This document shows, one piece after another, positions 16,798 to 25,496 of a DNA stretch of 47,194 nucleotides. The stretch comes from Phaeobacter sp. HF9A (lineage in GTDB: Bacteria; Pseudomonadota; Alphaproteobacteria; Rhodobacterales; Rhodobacteraceae). Position 1 is the stretch's first letter, and the number at the start of each line of letters is the position of its first letter. The position numbers and the translations under genes are program-made. The stretch covers positions 1 through 47,194 of the forward strand of contig NZ_JAATOX010000019.1 of assembly GCF_011806385.1 (NCBI RefSeq), given 5' to 3'. The notes beneath the pieces were generated by a model. That model saw only the letters and a program-made list of their open reading frames with translations, did not search any database and had not been told where the DNA came from.

Positions 16798-18078
16798 TTA
16801 GCCGTTCACGACTTCTTCCAGCGTGCGCAGCCCGGTGCGCGGCGCCTGAACCAGCACCGACATATTGCCCGGCTTATGTTCGTTGCGCAGCATCTTCATA
16901 TGCGCCTGGGGCAGTTCCGCCCAGGAGAAGACCTCCGACATGCAGGGATCGAGACGGCGCTCCACCATCAGCTTGTTGGCGGCCGAAGCCTGTTTCAGAT
17001 GCGCGAAATGCGAGCCTTGCAGGCGTTTCTGGTGCATCCACATATAGCGCACGTCAAAGGTGCAGTTGAAGCCGGAGGTGCCGGCGCAGATCACCACCAT
17101 GCCGCCCTTTTTCACCACGAAGGTGGAGACGGGAAAGGTTGCCTCGCCGGGGTGTTCAAACACCATATCGACGTTGTTGCCCTTGCCGGTGATCTCCCAG
17201 ATCGCCTTGCCGAATTTGCGCGCCTCTTTGAACCAATCGGCATATTCCGGCGTGTTCACGGTGGGCAGCTGACCCCAGCAATTGAAATCGCGCCGGTTCA
17301 GAACGCCCTTGGCGCCCAGCGACATCACAAACTCGCGCTTGCTCTCGTCCGAGATCACCCCGATGGCATTGGCGCCCGCCGTGTTGATCAGCTGGATCGC
17401 GTAGGAGCCAAGCCCGCCGGAGGCGCCCCAGACCAGCACGTTCTGGCCCGGTTTCAGATCATGCGGCTCGTGGCCGAAGAGCATCCGATAGGCGGTGGCC
17501 AGCGTCAGCGTATAGCAGGCGCTTTCCTCCCAGGTCAGATGCTTCGGGCGCGGCATCAGCTGCTGGCTCTGCACCCGGGTGAATTGGCTGAAGGAGCCAT
17601 CCGGCGTCTCATAGCCCCAGATCCGCTGGCTGGTGGAGAACATCGGATCGCCGCCGTTGCATTCCTCGTCGTCGCCATCGTCCTGATTGCAGTGGATCAC
17701 CACCTCGTCGCCGACCTTCCAGCGGGTGACCTTGTCGCCCACCGCCCAGACAATCCCCGCCGCATCCGACCCGGCGATGTGATAGGGGGCCTTGTGGCCG
17801 TCAAAGGGGCTGATGGGCTGGCCCAGCGCGGCCCAGACGCCGTTGTAGTTCACGCCCGCCGCCATCACCAGAACCAGCACCTCGTTGCTGTCGATGCTCG
17901 GCACATCGACCACTTCCTGCTGCATTGCGGTGTCCGGCTCGCCGTGGCGCTCCTTGCGGATGGCCCAGGCGTACATCTTTTGCGGCACATAGCCCATCGG
18001 GGGGATTTCCCCCATTTCATACAGATCTTTCTGCGGTGCGTCGTAGCTCATGATGCCGTCCTGCGTATCCAAAGCCAT
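16798..18078 (-). CDS. ccr: Crotonyl-CoA carboxylase/reductase
   Basis: 426-residue MDR-family enzyme that reductively carboxylates crotonyl-CoA with NADPH and CO2 to (2S)-ethylmalonyl-CoA, the committed step of the ethylmalonyl-CoA pathway. The protein follows Rhodobacter Ccr closely, for example AAGVNYNGVWAALG, HCNQDDGDDEECNGGDPMF, VLVWGASGGLGSYAIQL (nucleotide-binding loop) and DMVFEHPGEATFPVS. Residues used for CO2 binding in studied Ccr enzymes (the Asn of NYNG and the Glu of FEHPGE) are present. I start at the ATG at 18078, which has a GGGGAG ribosome-binding site and gives the family N-terminus MALD; an ATG seven codons upstream is less likely. A CTGCG/CGCAG palindrome lies about 60 bp upstream. 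Confidence 0.97.
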   Translation of the reverse strand: MALDTQDGIMSYDAPQKDLYEMGEIPPMGYVPQKMYAWAIRKERHGEPDTAMQQEVVDVPSIDSNEVLVLVMAAGVNYNGVWAALGQPISPFDGHKAPYHIAGSDAAGIVWAVGDKVTRWKVGDEVVIHCNQDDGDDEECNGGDPMFSTSQRIWGYETPDGSFSQFTRVQSQQLMPRPKHLTWEESACYTLTLATAYRMLFGHEPHDLKPGQNVLVWGASGGLGSYAIQLINTAGANAIGVISDESKREFVMSLGAKGVLNRRDFNCWGQLPTVNTPEYADWFKEARKFGKAIWEITGKGNNVDMVFEHPGEATFPVSTFVVKKGGMVVICAGTSGFNCTFDVRYMWMHQKRLQGSHFAHLKQASAANKLMVERRLDPCMSEVFSWAELPQAHMKMLRNEHKPGNMSVLVQAPRTGLRTLEEVVNG

Positions 18079-18129
18079 GCCGGTCTCCCCTGGTCTCATA
18101 CTCCGGGATTCATGTCCCGATGACGTGAA

Positions 18130-18146
18130 ATTCTGCGACGCAGAAT
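18130..18146 (-). promoter_or_regulatory. Palindromic operator candidate upstream of ccr
   Basis: ATTCTGCG-A-CGCAGAAT is a perfect 8-bp inverted repeat centred 60 bp before the ccr ATG. A half-site CGCAGAA lies at 18231-18237. A related imperfect copy precedes mcl2 (35244-35258); read on the minus strand, 13 of 16 positions match. In the ccr leader it lies downstream of the best promoter candidate (TTGCAA-N17-TACCCA, minus strand). Confidence 0.55.
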
Positions 18147-18241
18147 CGCGTCCTCCCCTTATGGGTAAGAATGAGCGGGTAACATTGCAACCCCATTCGT
18201 GATGATTTTGAAATTTTATAACCTCGCGAGCGCAGAAACGC

Positions 18242-19654
18242 CTATGCGCCCGCAGAAATTTCCGCGCTGCTCTCTCCGGGATCGGGTGGCTCCAGCGCGG
18301 CGGGCACCAGATGGGCGATGGAATTGGCGTAGAAATGCAGCATATCCATCTGGCTGCGCTCGGGGATGATCTGCGCGCCGCTGCTGCGGATCAGCCCCCG
18401 GCGGCGCATCTGCTGCACCGCGCTCTGGACCACGAATTCATGCGAATGCGCGGGCATGTGGATCTGCGCCAGCGGCATCAGCGCCGTGACCTCGGCCACC
18501 GCATGCACCAGCGCGGTCTGGCTCATGGCGCCGCGCTGGATCAGGATATAGCTCACCAGCGGCACCGGCAGCACCGGCACCACCTCGCCAATGCGGGACA
18601 TCAATTCGCGCGCCAGCTCGCGCGCCGGATCGCGGCCCGGTTCCGCCGCCAGCTCGCTCAGCGCCAGCGGTCTGCCAAAGCTCACCGCCGCCGCGCCCGC
18701 CCGCTGATAGCGCCCGGTGATCCAGCGCCAGAACTGCCAGACCAGCCGCAGCATGACCGATCCGATGCGCGCCCGAAACCGCCGCGTGCCGCTGCGGGCG
18801 GCCTTGGTCAGGACCTTGTCCTCCAGCACCCGGTCATAATTCAGCGCCACCGGCACAAAGACCACGTCCTTGCCCATCTCACTGCTGCCTTCGAGGATAT
18901 ATTTCAGCAGCCCGTGTTTTGGCGGCATCAACCCGCCGGTCAGGCTCAGCCCGCCTTCGGGGAACATCGCCTGCGTCACCCCTGCCCGCGTCGCCAGCCG
19001 CACATAGGCCGCCAGCACTTTGCGATAGAGTTCGTTTTGCGATTTGCGGCGGATGAAATAGGCGCCCATGGCCCGGATCAGGCGGCTTAATGGCCAGACC
19101 CGCGCCCATTCCCCCACCGCATAAGACAGCGCCGAGCGTTTCGCGACCAGATAGGTCACCAGCACGTAATCCATATTGCTGCGGTGATTCATCACAAAAA
19201 CCACCGTGGAATCCTTGTCGATCGCCTTCAGCAGCCCTTCGTCATAGCTGCCCAATCGCACATTGTAGATGGCATTGGACAAAAACCGCGCCGCCCGGAT
19301 GGCAAAGCTGAAATAGGTGAAGGCGGAAAAGGAGGGCACGATTTCGCGGGCATAGCGGCGGGCCTCTTCAAAGGCGACGTTTTCAGGAATGCCCCTGGCC
19401 GCCGCATGATCCGAAACTGCCTGCGCCACCTGCGGATCGTAAATCAGCCGCTGAATCATATCGTAGCGCCGTGCCAGTTTAAACGGCTCGATCGGGCGTT
19501 CCAGCCGCTCGTTCACCCGCGCCACCGCGCGTTCCAGCCGGCGGCGAAAAAACCAGCGCACCGAGGGAAACAGAAAATGCGAGGCAAAGGTGACCGCCGC
19601 AAACAGCAGGATCAACACAAAGGCCCAAATCGGTAATTCCACGGTCTGCGTCAT
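18242..19654 (-). CDS. Glycerolipid acyltransferase (PlsB/PlsC-like)
   Basis: 470-residue membrane-associated acyltransferase, probably acylating glycerol-3-phosphate or lysophosphatidate. One N-terminal membrane segment (residues 8-30) precedes the catalytic HX4D motif H157-RSNM-D162. It is followed by the substrate motif FPEGGLSLTG (231-240) and a PVALNYDR-type segment. It is longer than classical PlsC (about 240 residues) and shorter than E. coli PlsB (about 800), so the exact acceptor is open. I chose the ATG at 19654, which puts the membrane segment at the N-terminus; ATG 19684 is an alternative. It lies upstream of ccr on the same strand (163 bp gap) and divergent from ecm. Confidence 0.8.
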   Translation of the reverse strand: MTQTVELPIWAFVLILLFAAVTFASHFLFPSVRWFFRRRLERAVARVNERLERPIEPFKLARRYDMIQRLIYDPQVAQAVSDHAAARGIPENVAFEEARRYAREIVPSFSAFTYFSFAIRAARFLSNAIYNVRLGSYDEGLLKAIDKDSTVVFVMNHRSNMDYVLVTYLVAKRSALSYAVGEWARVWPLSRLIRAMGAYFIRRKSQNELYRKVLAAYVRLATRAGVTQAMFPEGGLSLTGGLMPPKHGLLKYILEGSSEMGKDVVFVPVALNYDRVLEDKVLTKAARSGTRRFRARIGSVMLRLVWQFWRWITGRYQRAGAAAVSFGRPLALSELAAEPGRDPARELARELMSRIGEVVPVLPVPLVSYILIQRGAMSQTALVHAVAEVTALMPLAQIHMPAHSHEFVVQSAVQQMRRRGLIRSSGAQIIPERSQMDMLHFYANSIAHLVPAALEPPDPGESSAEISAGA

Positions 19655-19753
19655 AGCCGCACTGTTACCGAGCCCCCCTGCCATGACAAGCACAAGCGGG
19701 CGGCTTCTGCACCTGCAAAGGTCACAGCCGGGAAATTGCCGCAACGCGGCGAA

Positions 19754-19782
19754 TTGACAAGGTTTCAAAATTCCAGTTTATA
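19754..19782 (+). promoter_or_regulatory. Sigma-70-type promoter of ecm
   Basis: TTGACA (19754-19759) is followed after 17 bp by TTTATA (19777-19782). This is the best consensus-like promoter in the window and would start transcription about 40 bp before the ecm ATG. Upstream, TTCTGCA-CC-TGCAAAG (19705-19720) weakly resembles the ccr/mcl2 palindrome. Confidence 0.6.
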
Positions 19783-19830
19783 CACAGCTGAGGAAATATA
19801 ATTACCCACGCACAGCACACGAGGTCCGCC

Positions 19831-21804
19831 ATGTCGCAAGCGCAGCAAGATCGCCCCAAAGACCGCCCCTGGCTGATCCGCACCTATGCGGGCCATTCCA
19901 CCGCCAGCGCCTCCAACGCGCTCTATCGGGCCAATCTCGCCAAAGGGCAGACCGGCCTCTCGGTGGCGTTCGACCTGCCGACCCAGACCGGCTATGACAG
20001 CGATCACCAGCTGGCGCGGGGCGAGGTTGGCAAGGTTGGCGTGCCGGTCTGCCACCTGGGCGACATGCGGGCGCTGTTTGACCAGATCCCGCTGGACCAG
20101 ATGAACACCTCGATGACCATCAACGCCACCGCCCCCTGGCTGCTGAGCCTGTATATTGCCGTGGCCGAGGAACAGGGCGCCGACATCAAAGCGCTGCAAG
20201 GCACCGTGCAGAATGATCTGATCAAGGAATACCTCAGCCGGGGCACCTATGTCTGCCCGCCCGCGCCGAGCCTCAAGATGATCGCGGATGTGGCCGAGTA
20301 CTGCTATCACAACGTGCCGAAATGGAACCCGATGAACGTCTGCTCCTACCACCTGCAAGAGGCGGGGGCGACGCCGGAGCAGGAGCTGGCCTTTGCGCTC
20401 GCCACCGCGCAGGCGGTCCTGGACGAGCTGCAACCCCGCGTTCCGGCGGAGGATTTCCCGGCCATGGTGGGGCGCATTTCCTTCTTTGTGAACGCGGGCA
20501 TCCGCTTTGTCACCGAGATGTGCAAAATGCGCGCCTTTGTCGAGCTTTGGGACGAGATCTGCCGCGACCGCTATGGCGTCGAGGATCCCAAGTTCCGTCG
20601 CTTTCGCTACGGCGTGCAGGTGAACTCGCTTGGCCTCACCGAACAGCAGCCGGAAAACAACGTCTATCGCATCCTGATCGAGATGCTCGCCGTGACCCTC
20701 TCGAAAAACGCCCGCGCCCGCGCGGTGCAGCTGCCCGCCTGGAACGAGGCGCTCGGCCTGCCCCGCCCCTGGGACCAGCAATGGTCGATGCGGATGCAGC
20801 AGATCCTGGCCTATGAGACGGACCTTCTGGAATACGGCGACCTCTTTGACGGCAACCCGGTGGTGGACGGCAAGGTCGAGGCGCTGAAGGCCGGTGCGCG
20901 GGCGGAGCTCGCAACACTGGACGGCATGGGCGGCGCCGTGGCCTCGATCGAATATATGAAATCGCGGCTGGTGGAGTCCAACGCCGAGCGCCTGAACCGC
21001 ATCGAAGCGGGCGAGACCGTGGTGGTGGGCGTCAACAAATGGACCGAGGGAGAGCCCTCTCCGCTGCAAACCGAGGATGGCGGCATCATGACCGTGGACC
21101 CGGCGGTGGAGGCCGAGCAAATCTCCCGGCTCAACGCCTGGCGCAGCAGCCGCGACACCGCAGAGGTCACCGCAGCGCTGGACGCCCTGCGCGAGGCGGC
21201 CCGCAATGGCGACAACATCATGCCCGCCTCAATCCGCGCCGCCAGGGCCGGGGTGACCACCGGCGAATGGGCCGAAGAGATGCGCAAGGCCTATGGCACC
21301 TATCGCGGCCCCACCGGCGTCTCTGCCTCCCCCTCCAACAAGACCGAGGGGCTGGAGCATCTGCGCGAGGCAGTGAATGCGGTCTCCGACCAGCTGGGCC
21401 GCCGGTTGAAATTCGTGGTCGGCAAGCCCGGTCTGGACGGCCATTCCAACGGTGCCGAGCAAATCGCCTTTCGCGCCCGCGACTGCGGCATGGACATCAC
21501 CTATGACGGCATCCGCCTCACGCCCGAGGAACTTGTCGCCTCTGCGCGTCAGGACGAGGCCCATGTTGTCGGTCTTTCGATCCTCTCCGGCAGCCATTTG
21601 CCGCTGGTCGAGGACACGATGACGCGTTTGCGCGACGCCGGGCTTTCGGATGTGCCGGTTGTGGTCGGTGGCATTATTCCCGATGACGACGCAGAGAAAT
21701 TACTCAACCTAGGTGTTGCACGCGTCTATACACCAAAAAACTTTGAGCTGAATTCAATCATGATGGACATCGTCGAACTCGCAAAAACAAACGCGAAAAC
21801 GTAA
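19831..21804 (+). CDS. ecm: Ethylmalonyl-CoA mutase (adenosylcobalamin-dependent)
   Basis: 657-residue B12 enzyme that converts (2R)-ethylmalonyl-CoA to (2S)-methylsuccinyl-CoA. The N-terminal mutase barrel begins RPWLIRTYAGHSTASASNALYR... with GLSVAFDLPTQTGYDSDH. The C-terminal cobalamin domain has the base-off motif GLDGHSNG (D536, H538), SILSG near 583-587 and VVGGIIP near 620. Its single-chain form and barrel sequence fit Ecm rather than the longer methylmalonyl-CoA mutase. A GAGGT ribosome-binding site precedes the ATG. The last 60 bases and the following spacer are AT-richer than the rest. It is divergent from the acyltransferase gene and lies 1.75 kb from ccr, its pathway partner. Confidence 0.95.
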   Translation: MSQAQQDRPKDRPWLIRTYAGHSTASASNALYRANLAKGQTGLSVAFDLPTQTGYDSDHQLARGEVGKVGVPVCHLGDMRALFDQIPLDQMNTSMTINATAPWLLSLYIAVAEEQGADIKALQGTVQNDLIKEYLSRGTYVCPPAPSLKMIADVAEYCYHNVPKWNPMNVCSYHLQEAGATPEQELAFALATAQAVLDELQPRVPAEDFPAMVGRISFFVNAGIRFVTEMCKMRAFVELWDEICRDRYGVEDPKFRRFRYGVQVNSLGLTEQQPENNVYRILIEMLAVTLSKNARARAVQLPAWNEALGLPRPWDQQWSMRMQQILAYETDLLEYGDLFDGNPVVDGKVEALKAGARAELATLDGMGGAVASIEYMKSRLVESNAERLNRIEAGETVVVGVNKWTEGEPSPLQTEDGGIMTVDPAVEAEQISRLNAWRSSRDTAEVTAALDALREAARNGDNIMPASIRAARAGVTTGEWAEEMRKAYGTYRGPTGVSASPSNKTEGLEHLREAVNAVSDQLGRRLKFVVGKPGLDGHSNGAEQIAFRARDCGMDITYDGIRLTPEELVASARQDEAHVVGLSILSGSHLPLVEDTMTRLRDAGLSDVPVVVGGIIPDDDAEKLLNLGVARVYTPKNFELNSIMMDIVELAKTNAKT

Positions 21805-21933
21805 AATTTCGCGCTGTTTTTCGCCGAAATTCGAAAAACACGCAATTAGATGCTGAATAGCATCTGGAATTCGGTCTAATAGGAAGCCTAGCCCGGAATT
21901 ATCATCCGTGGCTATTTTCCTATGGAGTAAACA

Positions 21934-22254
21934 ATGTCCATCGACTTGACTGAAATGTCCCGAAAAGAGCTGCTTCAGCTTCAGAAAGACGTTGAAAAGG
22001 CACTGAAAGATGCCGAGCAACGTGAACGCAATGCAGCCCTGAAAGCCGTCGAACAAGCGGCTGCCGAATTTGGGTTCTCTCTGGATGAGGTCCTGACATC
22101 CCCCGCCAAAGGCGGCGCGCGCAAAAGCAAAGCCGTCGCGAAATATCGCAACCCCGAAAATCCTGACGAAACGTGGACAGGCCGTGGCCGGAAACCGCAT
22201 TGGGTTCACGCCGCGCTCAGCCGGGGCGTTGATATTTCCGACCTCGAAATCTGA
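21934..22254 (+). CDS. H-NS/HvrA-like nucleoid-associated regulator
   Basis: 106-residue protein. The N-terminal half (residues 1-45) is a charged coiled coil (SRKELLQLQKDVEKALKDAEQRERNAALKAV) for oligomerisation. The C-terminal half carries the H-NS DNA-binding core, YRNPENPDETWTGRGRKPHW (71-90). Rhodobacter HvrA, a light- and redox-linked regulator, has the same organisation. It is expected to bind curved AT-rich DNA. It lies 129 bp after ecm and 16 bp before deoD. The AT-rich spacer in front may contain its own promoter. Confidence 0.88.
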   Translation: MSIDLTEMSRKELLQLQKDVEKALKDAEQRERNAALKAVEQAAAEFGFSLDEVLTSPAKGGARKSKAVAKYRNPENPDETWTGRGRKPHWVHAALSRGVDISDLEI

Positions 22255-22270
22255 ACTGGGACGACAATAA

Positions 22271-22975
22271 GTGACAGTTCATATTGGAGCAAAAAAAGGC
22301 GATTTCGCCGAAACCGTCCTGATGCCGGGCGATCCTTATCGTGCGAAATGGGCCGCAGAAACATTCCTGAGCGATGTGCGCCTCGTCAATGAGGTGCGTG
22401 GCATGCTCGGGTTTACCGGCACATGGAAGGGGCACCGGGTCTCGATCCAGGGCAGCGGCATGGGCATGCCCTCGCTGTCGATCTATGCCAACGAGCTGAT
22501 CCGCGACTTCGACGCCCAAACCCTGATCCGTATCGGATCCTGTGGCGGCATGCAGCCTCAGGTAAAGGTCCGCGATGTTATTATCGCAATGACCGCCACC
22601 AGCGTCAGCACGCCCTCCCACAGCATCTTTAAAGAGTTGAACTTTGCCCCAACCGCGGACTGGACGCTGTTGCGCAACGCCGTTGCCGCCGCCGAGGCCC
22701 AGGGCCTCACCCCGCATGTGGGTGGGATCTACTCCTCCGACACCTTCTATGACGAGCGCCCCGATCTGAACGAACAGATGGTGCGTCACGGTGTTCTGGG
22801 CGTGGAGATGGAAGCGGCAGAGCTTTATACGCTGGCGGCCCGTTACGGGCGGCGGGCGCTGGCGGTTCTGACGGTGTCAGATCACCTGCAAACCGGCGAG
22901 GCGCTGCCCTCGGAAGACCGCGAACGCAGCTTTGGTGAGATGGTGGAAATCGCCCTCACCGCCGCGTTTGCCTGA
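22271..22975 (+). CDS. deoD: Purine-nucleoside phosphorylase, DeoD type
   Basis: 234-residue cytoplasmic enzyme that phosphorolyses purine nucleosides to base plus (deoxy)ribose-1-phosphate. Typical segments are [12 protein letters not shown] (phosphate site), [25 protein letters not shown] and [10 protein letters not shown], the last with the catalytic aspartate. The start is GTG at 22271, 16 bp after the H-NS-like gene, so the two are likely co-transcribed. It could act on purine nucleosides brought in by the BMP importer at 6.4-11.3 kb, though the loci are far apart. A bidirectional terminator follows. Confidence 0.93.
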   Translation: MTVHIGAKKGDFAETVLMPGDPYRAKWAAETFLSDVRLVNEVRGMLGFTGTWKGHRVSIQGSGMGMPSLSIYANELIRDFDAQTLIRIGSCGGMQPQVKVRDVIIAMTATSVSTPSHSIFKELNFAPTADWTLLRNAVAAAEAQGLTPHVGGIYSSDTFYDERPDLNEQMVRHGVLGVEMEAAELYTLAARYGRRALAVLTVSDHLQTGEALPSEDRERSFGEMVEIALTAAFA

Positions 22976-23021
22976 TTTGGCCGCTGCCTGCGCCACTCAC
23001 CAGGCATGCCAAGTGACATTG

Positions 23022-23050
23022 AAAAGGGCCGCCCTCGGGTGGCCCTTTTT
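23022..23050. terminator. Bidirectional terminator between deoD and the DUF1989 gene
   Basis: AAAAGGGCC (23022-23030) pairs with GGCCCTTTT (23041-23049), followed by T. The A-run before and the T-run after let it serve the plus-strand deoD and the minus-strand DUF1989 gene. Confidence 0.8.
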
Positions 23051-23068
23051 GCTGCGAGCCTTGCGCGC

Positions 23069-23929
23069 TCAGCGCCCGTGGCTGCCGTCATAGCCATTGC
23101 GCGCCGGGCTCTGCCAGCCCGCCAGCGCGCCCTCCGCCGGGGCAAAGACCTCGACCCGGAGCGGATAGCAGGCGGCGGTGTCGCTGGAATGCTCGGTCGA
23201 GCAATCGCCCCCCGGGCAGGCGCTCAGCGCGCCCAGGATGTCGATCTCGGCAAAAAACTCCAGATAATCGCCGGGGCGCACCGGGCTTGCCTTCATGAAA
23301 TACTGCCCCGTGTCGCGGGTAAAGCCGGTGCACATGAAGACATTCAGCACGTCATGCACATGTGGCTCTGCCTCAATCAGCGGGATATTCAGATGATCCG
23401 CCAGCGCCCGGGTCAGGTTGGAATGGCAGCAGTGATGGTAGTGCCCGCCTTGCAGCAGCGCCCCGGTATAAGGGTCGCAGCGGGTGCCGATCACATCATG
23501 CACCGAGCCGCCATAGGCGTCGATGCCGTACCACTCCAGCGTGTCGGCCAGGATCGTCGCCATCGGGCGCAGATACGGCAGGTTCGACCAGAGCCGCTCT
23601 CCGGTGCTGACATGGGTGCCATGCAGCGCCCGCGTCTTGCCGGAAAAGAATCGTTCGGAAATGTCGTTTCGATTCCAGAGGTTAAGGTCGCCCACCTGCG
23701 GCCCCTCAACCGAGGAGATGCGGAAAAATTGCCCGGCCTCGGCCTCGAACACGGCGGCCTCGCGCGCCGGCACGAGAACCTCGGCGACCTTCGTGGCCCC
23801 CTCCCGTGCCGCCTGATACAGCGCCAGATCCGGCCGCGGCAGCGTTTCAGGCGGATAGCAAATGACCGGCTTGATGGCGCGGCGCGCCTCTGCGTCGGCG
23901 GGGATCGGAAAAGTCTTGGTTGATGTCAT
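23069..23929 (-). CDS. DUF1989 (urea carboxylase-associated) family protein
   Basis: 286-residue protein of the DUF1989 family, often annotated as urea carboxylase-associated. Recognisable segments are VGDLNLWNRND, SGKTRALHGTHVS, GTRCDPYT, HHCCHSNL and DYLEFFAEIDIL. The His/Cys-rich stretches suggest a metal site, but no activity is proven. I start it at the ATG at 23929; the 14-codon upstream extension lacks a family-like sequence. No urea carboxylase or allophanate hydrolase genes are in the window, so the name says little about function here. TTTCAAATGAAA (23971-23982) is a small palindrome in its promoter region. Confidence 0.8.
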   Translation of the reverse strand: MTSTKTFPIPADAEARRAIKPVICYPPETLPRPDLALYQAAREGATKVAEVLVPAREAAVFEAEAGQFFRISSVEGPQVGDLNLWNRNDISERFFSGKTRALHGTHVSTGERLWSNLPYLRPMATILADTLEWYGIDAYGGSVHDVIGTRCDPYTGALLQGGHYHHCCHSNLTRALADHLNIPLIEAEPHVHDVLNVFMCTGFTRDTGQYFMKASPVRPGDYLEFFAEIDILGALSACPGGDCSTEHSSDTAACYPLRVEVFAPAEGALAGWQSPARNGYDGSHGR

Positions 23930-24067
23930 CTCTGGATAGGCTCCCTGTTGGGTGCAATCTATCCTACACATTTCAAATGAAAAGAGGCGCGCGCGTTCCG
24001 CAGCCCCCCGGGCGAAGGCTCAGCGCACCGATTTGACGCGTTCCGCGCATCAGCCTGACCCTGAAAT

Positions 24068-24101
24068 GATCCGGGGCCGCGCCTTTGGCCGGCCCCGGAT
24101 C
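24068..24101 (-). terminator. Terminator-like hairpin behind ornithine decarboxylase
   Basis: GATCCGGGGCC (24068-24078) and GGCCCCGGATC (24091-24101) form a perfect 11-bp stem 8 bp after the decarboxylase stop codon. On the minus strand it is followed by ATTTC, a weak U-tract. Confidence 0.6.
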
Positions 24102-24109
24102 ACAACAGA

Positions 24110-25282
24110 TCAGATCACCACGACATCCAGCGGCGGGAAGCCGTTGAACCCGACCGTGGCATAGGTGGAGGTATAGGCTCCGCAGGAATGGATCACCACG
24201 CGATCCCCGGCCCGAAGGCCAAGCGGCAATTGCACCGGCTGCTTTTCATAAAGCACATCAACGCTGTCGCAGGAGGGGCCAGCCAGAACGCAAGCGCCGG
24301 TCGGCTCGTGGTCACGCTCCGTGGTGATCTTGTAGCGGATCGCCTCATCCATGGTTTCGGCCAGACCGGAGAATTTGCCGATGTCCAGATAGACCCAGCG
24401 GTGCAGGTCGCTGTCATGTTTGCGCGACACCAGCAGCACCTCGGCGGCAATGGCACCGGCCTCGGCCACCAGACCCCGGCCCGGCTCCGCCATCACCTCG
24501 ACATCACTGCCAAAGCGCGCATCAACCCGCGCCATAACGGCGGCGGCATAGGCCTCTGCGCCCATCACCTCGCTGCCATAGCTGGCGGGAAAACCGCCAC
24601 CGATGTTCAAAAGCTTCAGTGCATGGCCCGCGGCCTGGGCGGATTGCCAGATCCCGGCCACCTGATCCAGCACCCCGTCCCACATGGCCGGATCGCGGGT
24701 TTGCGAGCCGACATGGAAGGACAGCCCATGCGGCACCAGCCCCAGCGCGGTGCAGCGTGCCATCAGGCTGATCGCCATCTCCGGCGCGCTGCCGAACTTG
24801 CGGCTGAGCGGCCAGTCGGCGCCGGTGGGCTCCACCAGAACCCGCAGGCAAACATGGGCACCGGGCGCATGCTCGGCCAGCTTTTCCAGCTCTTCTTCCG
24901 CATCGGCGGCAAAATGGCGAATGCCCAGATCGTAAGCATAGACGATATCGGCCGGGCGTTTGATGGTGTTGCCAAAGGTGATCCGCGCGGCAGAGGCCCC
25001 GGCGGCACGGCACATCTCGATCTCGGCGCGGCTGGCGGCATCGAAATTCGACCCCAGCGCCACCAGACGGCGCAGGATCTCCGGCGCCGGGTTGGCCTTG
25101 ACCGCATAGTGGATCTTGGCCCGGCCCAACCCGCGCGACAGCGCCAGATACTGGCGCGCCACGGCGGCGCTGTCGATCACCAGCGTCGGCTGATCAAAGC
25201 GCGTATTGGCAATATAGGCGAGGTGGCGGGGGGCAAGACTCGCGTCATCGCGGGCGATTTGCCCGAGCACATTTGCATTCAT
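24110..25282 (-). CDS. Ornithine decarboxylase (PLP fold type III)
   Basis: 390-residue enzyme that makes putrescine from ornithine. The PLP lysine is K62 in HYAVKANP. HVGSQ and LNIGGGFP mark the barrel, and the substrate-binding GPSCDSVDV (C338, D339) is the eukaryotic-type ODC signature that separates it from diaminopimelate decarboxylase. I start it at the ATG at 25282: the GGAG at 25292-25289 is six bases away, whereas it directly abuts the ATG at 25288. An inverted repeat could fold the ribosome-binding site next to a stem (see the leader entry), so translation may be regulated by polyamine or ornithine level, which is inference. Confidence 0.93.
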   Translation of the reverse strand: MNANVLGQIARDDASLAPRHLAYIANTRFDQPTLVIDSAAVARQYLALSRGLGRAKIHYAVKANPAPEILRRLVALGSNFDAASRAEIEMCRAAGASAARITFGNTIKRPADIVYAYDLGIRHFAADAEEELEKLAEHAPGAHVCLRVLVEPTGADWPLSRKFGSAPEMAISLMARCTALGLVPHGLSFHVGSQTRDPAMWDGVLDQVAGIWQSAQAAGHALKLLNIGGGFPASYGSEVMGAEAYAAAVMARVDARFGSDVEVMAEPGRGLVAEAGAIAAEVLLVSRKHDSDLHRWVYLDIGKFSGLAETMDEAIRYKITTERDHEPTGACVLAGPSCDSVDVLYEKQPVQLPLGLRAGDRVVIHSCGAYTSTYATVGFNGFPPLDVVVI

Positions 25283-25496
25283 GGTCATCTCCAAAAGACC
25301 CGGCCATATATGACCGCTCAGTTCCATCAGAGACGTTACCGTCGCTACGTAACCCTAGGGATCTGAACCCTTTCGACAGAGGCGCGTGCGTTGGCGTCTA
25401 GAACGCGCATATCGGGCAAAACCCTGAGTCGATCAAGGGTCAATTTCTGCATGGGAGATATTTCTTTTGCGCATGACGCAGGCACGCTTGTCGGCG
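25283..25496 (-). promoter_or_regulatory. Structured leader of ornithine decarboxylase (speF-motif candidate)
   Basis: The 214 bp upstream of the decarboxylase contain several potential hairpins. ACCCTTGA/TCAGGGT (25440-25421) is followed by TTTT. GTTAC/GTAAC lies at 25335-25353. GGTCAT (25315-25310) can pair either with ATGGCC (25307-25302) or with ATGACC (25288-25283), which borders the ribosome-binding site. The alternatives exclude each other, as expected of a switch. A structured RNA called the speF motif is known upstream of alphaproteobacterial ornithine decarboxylases; whether this is a member needs a covariance search. Confidence 0.5.
25345..25452 (-). CDS. Possible 35-residue leader peptide before ornithine decarboxylase
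   Basis: A short ORF starting at ATG 25452 encodes MQKLTLDRLRVLP and then an arginine-rich stretch, ending at TAG 25345, 62 bp before the decarboxylase start. It has no recognisable ribosome-binding site, which argues against it. In its favour, it spans two of the leader hairpins, and arginine-rich leader peptides control ornithine decarboxylase (speFL) in enterobacteria. It could be chance. Confidence 0.25.
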   Translation of the reverse strand: MQKLTLDRLRVLPDMRVLDANARASVERVQIPRVT

